DNA of 64,000 nt from Neobacillus massiliamazoniensis (GCF_001048695.1 NZ_CVRB01000003.1:62001-126000), one strand, 5' to 3'; positions 17,557-26,599 are shown, counted from the first letter of the stretch. Made by a program: numbers and translations. The notes: generated from the letters alone by a model not told the origin.

Positions 17557-18240
17557 TTTGTCATCAAAAAGGTCAATAAATAATGAACCATTCGAAGAAA
17601 TGACAGCATACTGAATATCGGTCATTTTCAAGTTTCTTTTTTTTAATTCCTCTTCAAGCCATTTCCATGAATATTGAGTATTGAAATTCTTCTCGACTGG
17701 AATTCTATCCATGATCAGTTCGATAGGAAGAGTGAGCTTCTTCGAAGGATTACTTGGATTGATATCTTTCTGAATAACATTTTGATAGTCTTTTTTTTTC
17801 ATTATCGACAATTTTCCGCTTACCTCAACTAAAGCAAACTCTACCTCAAAAATATTAAAGATTCCTTGTTCCCTTAGTTGCTGGTTTAAATCATCTATTG
17901 TATACATGATTTTTTTCATATTTTCATCTAATAATTTTCCATTTTCAATGACCACGGTCGGCTGCCCAGAAAGCCACAAACGAAAACGCCTGCTTTTTGT
18001 AGAAATAATTGAAAGTAGAAAATAAATGACAATGAGCGATATAAAAGCAACAAGCATGGGGAAAAAACTTAGATTGTAATCAAACCCCATATTAGAAATA
18101 AACGAACCAATTATCACCGCAATTGCAAAATTGTGATGGGTATTTTTAGAATTTACTCGTCTTCCCATCCATAATGACACAATCATTAAAATGAAAAAAG
18201 AAACCACCGTTCGTACTATTGAAATCCACACATGTTCCAA
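17545..18240 (-). CDS. DUF421/UPF0702 membrane protein (YetF/YdfS-like)
   Basis: 231-residue protein with three N-terminal membrane segments (about residues 8-80) followed by the cytosolic DUF421 domain (RFRLWLSGQPTVVIENGKLLDENMKK, then FEVEFALVEVSGKLSIMKK). Bacillus members (YetF, YdfR, YdfS) are found in the membrane; some are linked to spores. The start is TTG, with AAGGATG about eight bases upstream and no better in-frame ATG. It is a single-gene unit. Confidence 0.85.
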   Translation of the reverse strand: MEHVWISIVRTVVSFFILMIVSLWMGRRVNSKNTHHNFAIAVIIGSFISNMGFDYNLSFFPMLVAFISLIVIYFLLSIISTKSRRFRLWLSGQPTVVIENGKLLDENMKKIMYTIDDLNQQLREQGIFNIFEVEFALVEVSGKLSIMKKKDYQNVIQKDINPSNPSKKLTLPIELIMDRIPVEKNFNTQYSWKWLEEELKKRNLKMTDIQYAVISSNGSLFIDLFDDKIKR

Positions 18241-18345
18241 ATGATTTTCATCCTTTATCAGTTTCTATCACTGTTTCATTATTGACCAAATTGAAACGAA
18301 ATATTTCACAAATTGGTGCTTGCAGATTTAAATGATCAATAAGAC

Positions 18346-18380
18346 AAAAAAGAGGACGTCTATTTATCATCCTCTTTTAA
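18346..18380 (-). terminator. Intrinsic terminator after the APC permease gene
   Basis: AAAAGAGGA (18347-18355) pairs with TCCTCTTTT (18370-18378), with a T-run on the minus strand just past the permease stop. Confidence 0.75.
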
Positions 18381-18394
18381 TCGAACTGTATATT

Positions 18395-19732
18395 CTATGC
18401 ATTTTCCACGAACTGATATTCTGGCGGTTTTACTTTAAATCCTCTAGTGATCCAAAGAAGATATATTAGACCAAGCGAGAACCAAGATAACCCGAAAATC
18501 ATGGCTAGTTTATCGAGACTGAACCATAAATAGATTAAAAAGGCGAGTCCAATAGCCGGGAAAACAACATATCCAATAAAGCTCATATCCATGCTCGCTT
18601 TGTTTTTCCAATAAAACATAATCACAGAGAGATTAACAAAAGAAAAAGCTGTAAAGGCACCAAAGTTAATCAACGATGTCGCAGTAACAAGGTCTAAAAA
18701 TAAGGCACAAAGAGATAATATACCAATAAAGATGATATTAAAAATAGGAGTTTGTGATTTTCTATGCAAATGACCGAACCATTTTCTAGGAAGAACGCCA
18801 TCTCTACCCATGGCAAACAGCAGCCGTGAAGCACTCGTTTGCGCGGCAAGACCTGATGCTAAAACGGAAATAAGGGCACCACTTGTAAAAATAGATTGAA
18901 AGAGTATTCCCCCGATGTGTTTGGCAATCTCTGGCGAGGCACCATCGATATTTTTTAAAACTGAAACGTCTGGATATAAATTTTGCATGAAAAAAGTAAC
19001 CCCAATAAAGAAGATACCGCCAATTAACGCTATTAAAAAGATAGCTTTTGGAATATTTTTCTCTGGGTTAATGGTTTCTTCGGCTAATGTAGTCACCGCA
19101 TCAAATCCTAGAAAAGAAAGAGCTAGAATAGAAGCACCAGAGAATAATAGACTTAAGCTGATATCTTTAGAATAGAATGGGCTCCATTCAAATCCTGAAT
19201 TTCCGTCCCCGCTTATAATCGCCCTGATCGTTAATATGACAAAGATAATGGCAACTAACAATTGAAAAAGAACAAAGAGTGTATTTGCTGTAACGGCGAT
19301 TTTGATTCCTGCAATGTTCATAATCGTTATAATCAAGATTAAACCAATCACCCACACCCATGATGGAACATTTGGAAAGCTTGCAGATAAGTAAATTCCG
19401 GCAAGAACGGCGTTAATCATCGGTAAAAATAAGTAATCTAACAATGCTGACCAGCCAACCAGAAAACCAAGCTGTGGGCTCATCGTTTTCTTTGTGTATG
19501 TATAAGCAGAACCCGCATCAGGAAATTGCTTCACCATTTTTCCATAGCTTAAAGCGGTAAATAAAATGGCAATCGTTATTAAAATATAGGAAGCGGGGAC
19601 ATGCCCATTCGTTTCCTTTGAAACCACCCCAAATGTGTCAAACACCGCAAACGGTGACATATAGGCTAATCCAAGAAAAACAATAGGTGTTACCCCGAGC
19701 GTGCGTTTTAACATTCCTTGTGAAGACCCCAA
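18395..19732 (-). CDS. APC-superfamily amino acid/polyamine permease
   Basis: 445-residue integral membrane transporter with about 12 hydrophobic segments. The amino-acid permease signature near the start is LGVTPIVFLGLAYMSPFAVFD, and FLGFDAVTTLAEETINPEKNIPKAI is the conserved segment after helix 6. The overall look is closest to PuuP-type putrescine/amino-acid importers. The start is TTG, with AGAGGAGGA eight bases upstream; the overlapping ATG is out of frame. No substrate gene is adjacent, so the substrate is open. Confidence 0.85.
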   Translation of the reverse strand: MGSSQGMLKRTLGVTPIVFLGLAYMSPFAVFDTFGVVSKETNGHVPASYILITIAILFTALSYGKMVKQFPDAGSAYTYTKKTMSPQLGFLVGWSALLDYLFLPMINAVLAGIYLSASFPNVPSWVWVIGLILIITIMNIAGIKIAVTANTLFVLFQLLVAIIFVILTIRAIISGDGNSGFEWSPFYSKDISLSLLFSGASILALSFLGFDAVTTLAEETINPEKNIPKAIFLIALIGGIFFIGVTFFMQNLYPDVSVLKNIDGASPEIAKHIGGILFQSIFTSGALISVLASGLAAQTSASRLLFAMGRDGVLPRKWFGHLHRKSQTPIFNIIFIGILSLCALFLDLVTATSLINFGAFTAFSFVNLSVIMFYWKNKASMDMSFIGYVVFPAIGLAFLIYLWFSLDKLAMIFGLSWFSLGLIYLLWITRGFKVKPPEYQFVENA

Positions 19733-19795
19733 CCCTCATTCCTCCTCTAGTAAGCATGAATATTATTTTAAATGAATTAAAATTCATTGTGAAGA

Positions 19796-20060
19796 TATTT
19801 TTTTGAAAAGCTGTGTTAAAGGTCACTGTTGATTTTGAAACTATGTTGATTGGAGCGGAAGGCGCGAGATCCTCGAAAATGCTATCGCATTTCCTAAGTG
19901 CGGTGTTGATTCAAAGTTGCTGATTCAACGTCCTGCGGAATTACGGGGCAGGGGAGACCCCACAGGGCTTAAGCGCCGAGTTATCCACGGAACGCCCGCG
20001 GATGCTCGCTTCTTGAGCGCAAATCAACAGGCAAGTTTAACACAGCCTTTTGAAAAAATA
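19796..20060. repeat. Dispersed Bacillus-type repeat with terminal inverted repeats
   Basis: The outer ends GAAAAGCTGTGTTAAA (about 19804) and TTTAACACAGCCTTTT (about 20036) are inverted copies, with inner TGTTGATTT / AAATCAACA as a second pair. Inside lies the G+C-rich text ATTGGAGCGGAAGGCGCGAG ... GGGGAGACCCCACAGGGCTT, which I recognise as a repeat common in Bacillus-related genomes. It encodes no protein with a ribosome site and resembles a non-autonomous mobile or structured element. It separates the permease promoter region from the riboswitch. Confidence 0.8.
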
Positions 20061-20093
20061 ATTCCAGGTATCGAAAAAAACAAATTAAAATAC

Positions 20094-20122
20094 TTGAAAT
20101 ACATAATCGGATGTACTATTAT
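20094..20122 (+). promoter_or_regulatory. Sigma-A promoter of the ribonucleotide reductase operon
   Basis: TTGAAA (20094-20099), a 17-base spacer and TATTAT (20117-20122) lie about 65 bases ahead of the riboswitch P1 stem. Confidence 0.7.
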
Positions 20123-20187
20123 TTATTTTAGTTTATCATCAATATATTGATGAGATTTTTAAAAATAATCCTATATGTTGTAATAGC

Positions 20188-20371
20188 CTTAAGAAAAGAC
20201 GCCAATATGGCTTAATAGGGAATCTGGTGAAAATCCAGAACTGCCCCCGCAACTGTAAATGCCGACGAAATGAACAGACCACTGTGTAAGAACACTTATA
20301 AAAATAGGTGCTTATCCGGGAAGGGTTCAAAGTAGGGTGACGCATTAGTCAGGAGACCTGTCTTTCTTAAG
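20188..20371 (+). promoter_or_regulatory. Cobalamin (AdoCbl) riboswitch
   Basis: Typical conserved blocks occur in order: GGGAATCTGGTGAAAATCCA, ACTGCCCCCGCAACTGTAAA, CCGGGAAGG, and the B12 box GACGCATTAGTCAGGAGACC. P1 is formed by CTTAAGAAAAGA (20188-20199) with TCTTTCTTAAG (20361-20371). A terminator at 20456-20483 directly before the reductase start indicates control by premature termination when cobalamin is bound. Confidence 0.95.
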
Positions 20372-20455
20372 TAGTTTCACTTCTTCGGGGATTGAGAAGA
20401 TGAATCGATGGCGACAGGAGGCATGTTTTTTTCCTTTTGTAGTTAATCGTTTCAT

Positions 20456-20483
20456 CCGCTCATCATTGTGAGCGGTTTTTTTA
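20456..20483 (+). terminator. Riboswitch-controlled attenuator ahead of the reductase operon
   Basis: CCGCTCA (20456-20462) and TGAGCGG (20469-20475) enclose a six-base loop, followed by seven Ts. The ribosome site GAGGGGG follows at once, so this is a leader terminator and not the end of an upstream gene. Confidence 0.9.
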
Positions 20484-20502
20484 TTTTAGAGGGGGATTAA
20501 TC

Positions 20503-22791
20503 ATGACAACGGAAATTCAAACAGAGATTAAATATGTATTGGAAGCGATAAACCAGGCGGCAGAGAATTACAAAATAGATACAGCCGAACTTGAAAAGCG
20601 AATAAGAGAACTTGATAGAACTGGATCCGATGCAAATGAACAAGCATTATTATATTCCGTAAATCAAATCGCAATCGACCAGCCTGATTGGACTTTTGTT
20701 GCGGCCCGATTATATCTTAATGAGTTATATGAAAAAGCGGCAAAAAACCGTGGATATGACCGTTCTCAAAACTATGGGGACTTTCACCAGTTAATAAATA
20801 CATTGACTGATTACGGCATTTACTCTGATGAACTATTAAACAATTACACTAAAGCTGAAATTGATGAATTGGCCAAAGAAATCAATCCGGAACGTGATGA
20901 GTTATTTAATTACATTGGATTGTTCTTGTTCGCTGACCGATATCTTGCTACAGATTATGAAAAAAATGTGTTTGAACTTCCACAGGAAAGGTTCATGATC
21001 ATTGCAATGACCATCATGAAGGATGAGAGGAAGACCATTCGCTTACAACTTGTGAAGGAAGCGTATTGGGCATTAAGTCATTTATACATGACGGTTGCTA
21101 CCCCAACATTAGCCAACGCAGGGAAAAGCTTTGGCCAACTTTCCTCCTGTTTTATTGATACTATAGAAGATTCCCTTGATAGCATCTATTTGAATAATTG
21201 GGACATAGCTCGGTTAAGTAAAGATGGAGGTGGGATTGGAATCTATTATGGAAAAGTCCGTGCACTCGGTTCCGATATCAAAAAATTCAAAGGAAACTCC
21301 TCAGGTGTTGTTCCATGGATCAAATTAGTCAATGATACTGCGGTCAGTGTTGACCAGCTCGGGCAGCGTCAGGGTGCCATCGCTATTTATCTCGATCTAT
21401 TCCATAAAGATATTATGAATGGATTTCTTGATTTGAAGACGAATAACGGGGATGAACGCCGCAAAGCCCATGACATTTTTATCGGTGTCACCGTTCCCGA
21501 TCTTTTTATGAAAAAAATCGAAGAAACCGATGAAACAGGAAGAAGCATTGGAGAATGGCATACATTTTGCCCGCATCAAGTCAAGCAAATCATGGGCTGG
21601 AAAGATGACGATGGCAATCCACTCGGTATTGAAGATTTTTACGATGACATCGATCGCCACCTTTTTACTGAAAAATATGAAGCGGCCGTGAAAAATCCAC
21701 TGCTACCAAGGAAAACCTACCGCGCAATGGATGTGATGGTTCGGATCATGGTGTCCCAACTAGAAACCGGAACTCCTTACATGTTCTATCGAGACGAAGT
21801 CAATCGACAAAACCCTAATAAGCATATTGCTGGGGAAGGACGAACTTCAATTTACTGCAGTAATCTATGCACAGAAATTGCTCAAAACATGTCGGCAACA
21901 ACGATTGTAAGTGAATATCAAGATGAAGACGGAAATATCGTAATCGTACGGAAACCTGGTGATTTCGTTGTTTGTAATTTATCTTCTATTAATCTAGCGA
22001 AAGCGATAACGGCAAATGTGCTGGAGCGGTTAATTCCCATTCAGGTTAGAATGCTGGATAACGTGATTGACTTAAATACGATATCAGTTGGACAAGCACA
22101 GCTGACGAATAAAAAGTATCGAGCTGTTGGACTTGGTACTTTTGGCTGGCACCATCTTCTTGCGTTAAAGGAAATTCATTGGGAATCTCTTCAGGCTGTT
22201 GAATATGCAGATGAATTGTATGAGAATATTGCCTATTTAACGATTCGTTCTTCGATGGAATTGGCAAAGGAAAAAGGAGCATATTCCCGCTTTAACGGAT
22301 CTGAATGGGATACCGGAAAGTATTTTGAACGACGTGGGTACCTGTCCGATAAGTGGCAGGAACTACAATGCGAGGTAACAGAGCACGGGATTCGAAACGG
22401 TTGGTTAATGGCGATTGCGCCTAATTCATCAACTGCAAAAATAGGAGGGTCAACCGATGGCATTGATCCTATTTATTCGGTTGAATATGCAGAGGAAAAG
22501 AAAAATTTTAAATTTAAAGTGACTGCTCCTGATCTCAATCATCATACTTACAACTATTATCGTCGTGCAAGACATGAATTAGATCAAGTTTGGAGCATTA
22601 AACAAAACGCAGCCAGACAGCGTCATATCGATCAGGGAATCAGCTTTAATTTATATGTTAAGCATGATATTAAAGCAAAAGAATTGCTCCTCCTACATCT
22701 AGAAGCTTGGAAGCATGGGTTAAAGACAACTTATTATATTAGAAGTACATCTCAAGCAGAAATAGATGCATGTGAGGCTTGTCAAAGCTAG
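20503..22791 (+). CDS. nrdA: Class I ribonucleotide reductase, alpha (catalytic) subunit
   Basis: 762-residue enzyme that reduces ribonucleoside diphosphates to deoxy forms. Active-site elements are visible: Cys in QLSSCFIDT, the radical-site group YCSNLCTEIAQ (Asn, Cys, Glu), the second redox Cys in FVVCNLSS, and the mobile C-terminal pair CEACQS. The N-terminus aligns with the later part of an ATP-cone, but the leading VxKRDG hairpin is absent. The ribosome site fixes this start, so the absence is real. Length is nearer NrdA than the roughly 700-residue NrdE. It is first in an operon with beta and flavodoxin genes, under cobalamin riboswitch control. Confidence 0.93.
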   Translation: MTTEIQTEIKYVLEAINQAAENYKIDTAELEKRIRELDRTGSDANEQALLYSVNQIAIDQPDWTFVAARLYLNELYEKAAKNRGYDRSQNYGDFHQLINTLTDYGIYSDELLNNYTKAEIDELAKEINPERDELFNYIGLFLFADRYLATDYEKNVFELPQERFMIIAMTIMKDERKTIRLQLVKEAYWALSHLYMTVATPTLANAGKSFGQLSSCFIDTIEDSLDSIYLNNWDIARLSKDGGGIGIYYGKVRALGSDIKKFKGNSSGVVPWIKLVNDTAVSVDQLGQRQGAIAIYLDLFHKDIMNGFLDLKTNNGDERRKAHDIFIGVTVPDLFMKKIEETDETGRSIGEWHTFCPHQVKQIMGWKDDDGNPLGIEDFYDDIDRHLFTEKYEAAVKNPLLPRKTYRAMDVMVRIMVSQLETGTPYMFYRDEVNRQNPNKHIAGEGRTSIYCSNLCTEIAQNMSATTIVSEYQDEDGNIVIVRKPGDFVVCNLSSINLAKAITANVLERLIPIQVRMLDNVIDLNTISVGQAQLTNKKYRAVGLGTFGWHHLLALKEIHWESLQAVEYADELYENIAYLTIRSSMELAKEKGAYSRFNGSEWDTGKYFERRGYLSDKWQELQCEVTEHGIRNGWLMAIAPNSSTAKIGGSTDGIDPIYSVEYAEEKKNFKFKVTAPDLNHHTYNYYRRARHELDQVWSIKQNAARQRHIDQGISFNLYVKHDIKAKELLLLHLEAWKHGLKTTYYIRSTSQAEIDACEACQS

Positions 22792-22808
22792 AATTGGAGG
22801 AGATTTTC

Positions 22809-23855
22809 ATGGATATCCATACACCGTTATCAAAAATAAAACTGCTTAACCCCGAATTTCCTAATAAATCGACAGGGATCGTAAATGGACAATCATCAGG
22901 TCTGTTGAATTGGAATGATATCGCTTATCCACAGATGTATGATTTGTATCAGACATTATTATCGAATTTTTGGAAGGCACAAGAAATTAATATGCAGGAT
23001 GATATCAAGCAATGGGACCAGCTGAGTGCAGTCGAGAAGGATGTATTTTTACGAATTAATACCCAGCTGGCCTCATTAGACAGCCTGCAAACACCAACCA
23101 TGTATCAAGTGATGGATTACGTTACCGACTCAAGCTTTAAAGCCATATTTGCCGTGATTTCTCAACAGGAAGCCGTCCATAATGAGTCCTATTCCTATAT
23201 ATTAAGCTCACTTGTCCCATTAAGCGAACAAAACTTCCGCTTTAATCAAGCAAAGAGTGATCCGCTTGTTCAAAAACGGAACCAGCTAATATTAGTTGCT
23301 TATGAATGCTTTCGTGAAGATCCGACACCACAGCATTTATTCCAATTAGGGGTAAACTCTATTAATCTAGAGGGAATTTATTTTTATGCCGGATTCGCCT
23401 TTTTCTATCATCTTGCCCGCCAGCAAAAAATGCTGAAAACAAGCACGATGATTAGTTATATTCAGCGGGATGAAATGCAGCATGCCTATTTTGTTGCCCA
23501 ATTTATCCGCATTCTGTTAACCGAAAATCCGGAGTTAAACACCAATGCCAATATAGAATATGTTTATCAAACCATTAGACAAGCTGTTGAACTTGAGAAG
23601 GAATGGGCTCATGCTATATTAACGGATATTGATGGAATTGATTTGCAGGAGTATGAGCATTACACGGAATATCTTGCGAATAAACGCTTGCGGCAGCTTG
23701 GTTTGCAAAACCTGTACGAGGAACGAAACAACCCAATGCCTTGGATTCATGTTTTTAGTGATGAAATGATGAACGAGACGAAATCAGATTTCTTTGAACA
23801 GAAGTCAAGAACGTACTCAAAGGTATCACAATCGAATGGTTTCGATGAGCTGTGA
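22809..23855 (+). CDS. nrdB: Class I ribonucleotide reductase, beta (radical-generating) subunit
   Basis: 348-residue dimetal-carboxylate protein. Metal ligands and the radical Tyr are in the usual order: Asp in LASLDSLQ, the Glu-x2-His-x3-Tyr block EAVHNESY, Glu in INLEGIYFYAGF, and the Glu/His pair in RDEMQHAYF. The start is ATG at 22809 with GGAGGAG upstream, 17 bases after nrdA; a TTG start overlapping nrdA has no ribosome site. Whether the cofactor is Fe or Mn cannot be read from these ligands. The downstream flavodoxin leaves Mn loading possible. Confidence 0.93.
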   Translation: MDIHTPLSKIKLLNPEFPNKSTGIVNGQSSGLLNWNDIAYPQMYDLYQTLLSNFWKAQEINMQDDIKQWDQLSAVEKDVFLRINTQLASLDSLQTPTMYQVMDYVTDSSFKAIFAVISQQEAVHNESYSYILSSLVPLSEQNFRFNQAKSDPLVQKRNQLILVAYECFREDPTPQHLFQLGVNSINLEGIYFYAGFAFFYHLARQQKMLKTSTMISYIQRDEMQHAYFVAQFIRILLTENPELNTNANIEYVYQTIRQAVELEKEWAHAILTDIDGIDLQEYEHYTEYLANKRLRQLGLQNLYEERNNPMPWIHVFSDEMMNETKSDFFEQKSRTYSKVSQSNGFDEL

Positions 23856-24283
23856 AAATTGCTGTTGTCTATACTTCGAAGACAGGGAATACCGAAGAAC
23901 TAATCCAGATCCTCTTTCAGCTATTTTTAAACAAAAATAGTGATGTCGCACTCTATCGAATTGAACAATTTCCCCTTAAGGAGTTAAGTCAATTTGATGG
24001 AATTGTTCTTGGAACTTATACATGGGGAGATGGAGAAATACCATGTGAAATGATGGACCTTTATCGTGAGTTCGAAATTCAGAATGTAAGGCATATAATT
24101 ACAGGGGTAGTTGGAACAGGCGACAGCGGTTATCCAAAGTTTTGCGGCGCTGTGGATGGATTTAGGGATATGCTCTACGTTCAAACGAAACTAGCTGTGA
24201 CCTTGAAGGTCGAGCTGTCTCCACAACGTCAGGATATCGAACGATGTAAACGATTTGTAGGAATTTTTATGGATAAATTGTAG
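23852..24283 (+). CDS. Flavodoxin of the ribonucleotide reductase operon
   Basis: 143-residue FMN protein. The phosphate-binding loop is TSKTGNTEE, the isoalloxazine loops are YTWGDGEIP and GTGDSGYPKFCGA. It begins at a GTG overlapping the nrdB stop (GTGA), so it is coupled to it. The loop sequences are those of ordinary flavodoxins and not of classical NrdI, although position suggests a similar job: supplying electrons for beta-subunit activation or maintenance. The operon probably ends with the weak hairpin at 24305-24339 (AAGGCTG/CAGCCTT). Confidence 0.88.
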   Translation: MKIAVVYTSKTGNTEELIQILFQLFLNKNSDVALYRIEQFPLKELSQFDGIVLGTYTWGDGEIPCEMMDLYREFEIQNVRHIITGVVGTGDSGYPKFCGAVDGFRDMLYVQTKLAVTLKVELSPQRQDIERCKRFVGIFMDKL

Positions 24284-24340
24284 AAATGATATCGACTTAG
24301 AGGAGTAAGGCTGGTTAACTATTGGTTAAGCAGCCTTTAC

Positions 24341-24566
24341 TGTCGTATAGAGTCAATAACTGTCGTAAGAAGTTTTTACTGTCGTATAGCGGTCTCAAAC
24401 TGTCGGATAAGCAGTATTTATTGTCGTATAACAGCTATTAACTGTCGCAAGAAGTTATTACTGTCGTATAGAGGTCACTTATTGTCGGATAAGCACATGT
24501 TACTGGCGGATAGACTGATTTAACTTTCGGATAAACTACTTTTACTGTCGGAAGTGAAATAAGTTA
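24341..24566. repeat. Array of a ~21-bp degenerate tandem repeat (TGTCG type, about 11 units)
   Basis: TGTCG (or close variants) recurs at 24341, 24361, 24380, 24401, 24422, 24443, 24462, 24483, 24504, 24525 and 24546, so the period is 19-22, mostly 21. The unit resembles TTTACTGTCGTATAGCGGTC. The array fills most of the gap between the nrd operon and the MBL gene. The trailing text (GGGGACAGGCACTTA) is a motif often seen in Bacillus intergenic DNA. No frame with a ribosome site runs through it. Confidence 0.85.
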
Positions 24567-24638
24567 GGGGACAGGCACTTATTTTGTATGTTACGATCAG
24601 TTTAGCAATAGGTAACTTCCGTTTAGGGGGAAAGAATA

Positions 24639-25457
24639 ATGATCCAATTTAAGAATGATTTCATGACAGTTTTTCAAAGCTCTTTATTTCAAACGACTTG
24701 TACGGTAATAGAAGGAAAGGATTTCGTTTTGGTGGTAGACCCGAATTGGCTTCCGACTGAGATAGAGGAAATCCAAACGTTCATCGCGCAGATTCAAGGG
24801 AAAAAAGAGCTTTTTCTTCTATTTACCCATGGAGACTTTGACCATATTATCGCATATAAGGCATTTCCAGGTGCAAAAGTGATTGGAAGCAAGGGCCTGC
24901 AACAACACCCAAATAAACAGCAAAAAGTAAACTTAATTCATCAATTTGACAATGACTATTATATTAAGCGTCCATATCCGATTGCATTTCCAGAAGTGGA
25001 TTTGGTTGTAGAGGAGGACGGACAGCAAATAGTAATTGGGGATACGACGATTACCTTCTACTTGTCGCCTGGACATACGCATGATGGTTTGTTTACAATC
25101 ATTGAACCATTGGGTATTTGGATTGCTGGTGATTACCTATCAGATTTTGAGCTTCCTTTTATCTACGACAGTGCAAAGGCGTATGTGGAAACTCTTCAGA
25201 AAGCTGTACGAGTGCTAGAGACTCATACCGTATCGGTACTTGTGCCCGGTCATGGTCAAACAACGACCAGTAAGGAAAAGATGAAAAGAAGAATTCAAAA
25301 CTCACAGGAGTATCTTGAAAGTTTGATCTCAGCCGTTATGAAAGAGGACTTGGAGAAAATGGCTTCAATGGAAAAAGAAATGCCGTTCCCATCATCCTTT
25401 ACGAAACAATGCCATGAAGAGAATATTGCTATTATTCGGAAGGAATTCTTAAAATAG
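24639..25457 (+). CDS. Metallo-beta-lactamase-fold hydrolase
   Basis: 272-residue cytosolic MBL-fold protein with the metal-binding order THGDFDHI, SPGHTHDG, AGDYLSD and VPGHGQT. A C-terminal helical extension (about residues 210-272) is rich in Lys and Glu. The first motif is H-x-D-x-D-H, typical of glyoxalase II-like and related hydrolases and not of true lactamases. AGGGGGAAAGAATA precedes the ATG. Substrate unknown; it is a single-gene unit. Confidence 0.85.
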   Translation: MIQFKNDFMTVFQSSLFQTTCTVIEGKDFVLVVDPNWLPTEIEEIQTFIAQIQGKKELFLLFTHGDFDHIIAYKAFPGAKVIGSKGLQQHPNKQQKVNLIHQFDNDYYIKRPYPIAFPEVDLVVEEDGQQIVIGDTTITFYLSPGHTHDGLFTIIEPLGIWIAGDYLSDFELPFIYDSAKAYVETLQKAVRVLETHTVSVLVPGHGQTTTSKEKMKRRIQNSQEYLESLISAVMKEDLEKMASMEKEMPFPSSFTKQCHEENIAIIRKEFLK

Positions 25458-25580
25458 AAGCGAACCATCTGAAAAATCAAAGGATTATTCCATTTCCCCT
25501 GATAGTAGTTATTTGCATTTCTAGCCACAATTCTATTTAATAAAAGGGTTCGAAAATATATTAAAGTAGAGGTAATACAT

Positions 25581-26546
25581 ATGAAGGCACTTATGTTCAA
25601 AACTTTTGGCGGTCCAGAAGTACTGGAATATGGTGAAATCACAGATGCCACCATCGGACCGGAGGAAATACTTGTAAGGATGAAAGCCATTGGCCTGAAT
25701 TTTGCAGATATATATCGAAGAAAAGGAAACTATCATCTTGCAGGTGAGCCTCCTTATATTTTAGGCTATGAAGGTTCAGGAATAGTAGAGAAAATAGGTG
25801 AAAAAGTAAAAGGAATAAACATTGGAGATCGTATTGCGTTTGCCGATGTACCATATGCCAATGCAGAACTAGTATCAGTTCCATTGGATAAAGCTGTTCC
25901 TATTCCGGATTCAATTTCGTTTGAGGAGGCTGCATCCGTATTGCTGCAAGGTTTGACTGCGCATTATTTAACAAAGGACAGCTATCCTGTGAAAAAGAAC
26001 GATGTTGTTCTGATCCATGCGGCAGCCGGAGGTGTAGGGCAACTCCTTGTACAAATAGTCAAGCTGCTTGGTGGAAAGGTTATAGGTTTAACGTCTTCCA
26101 TTGAAAAAGCAGAAGCAGCGAAGGAAGCTGGTGCAGATAAGGTCTTCCTGTACAAGGATGACTGGAAGAGAGAAGTGCTGGAAGAGACGAACAGCACAGG
26201 TGTTGACGTAGCATATGATTCAGTAGGTTCCACACTCCAAAACAGCTTTGCGGTAACTCGCATTGGAGGAACTGTTGTTTTTTACGGCATGGCAGGGGGA
26301 GATCCAGAACCAGTTGACCCAAGAATGCTAATGGACACATCAAAAACGCTGACAGGTGGAGATCTTTGGAATGTTCTTACTTCACATGACGAAAGAGTTG
26401 CTCGTTCAAATGAACTTTTTCATTGGATGACAGCTGGGAAGGTAAGGATATCTAAGCCAAAATCGTTCGCATTGCAAGATGGTCAAGAAGCGCACCGATA
26501 TTTAGAAAGCCGCAAAAGTACGGGAAAAATATTGTTAAAACCTTAA
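25581..26546 (+). CDS. NADPH:quinone oxidoreductase, medium-chain dehydrogenase family
   Basis: 321-residue zinc-free MDR enzyme. The GroES-like N-terminal half begins MKALMFKTFGGPEVLEYGEI, and the NADPH-binding half has IHAAAGGVGQLLVQIVKLLG. The QOR signature region is NFADIYRRKGNY ... GYEGSGIVEKIG. It reduces quinones or enones using NADPH. It is a single-gene unit with TAGAGGT upstream, closed by the terminator at 26600-26634. Confidence 0.9.
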   Translation: MKALMFKTFGGPEVLEYGEITDATIGPEEILVRMKAIGLNFADIYRRKGNYHLAGEPPYILGYEGSGIVEKIGEKVKGINIGDRIAFADVPYANAELVSVPLDKAVPIPDSISFEEAASVLLQGLTAHYLTKDSYPVKKNDVVLIHAAAGGVGQLLVQIVKLLGGKVIGLTSSIEKAEAAKEAGADKVFLYKDDWKREVLEETNSTGVDVAYDSVGSTLQNSFAVTRIGGTVVFYGMAGGDPEPVDPRMLMDTSKTLTGGDLWNVLTSHDERVARSNELFHWMTAGKVRISKPKSFALQDGQEAHRYLESRKSTGKILLKP

Positions 26547-26599
26547 ATGCAATATCAACAACTAACATAGCTAATATTTAAATAAAGTAAGCATATGAG

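Noticed and set aside
19917-20150. 77-residue frame
   Set aside because: It lies inside the dispersed G+C-rich repeat, has no ribosome site and reads repeat sequence.
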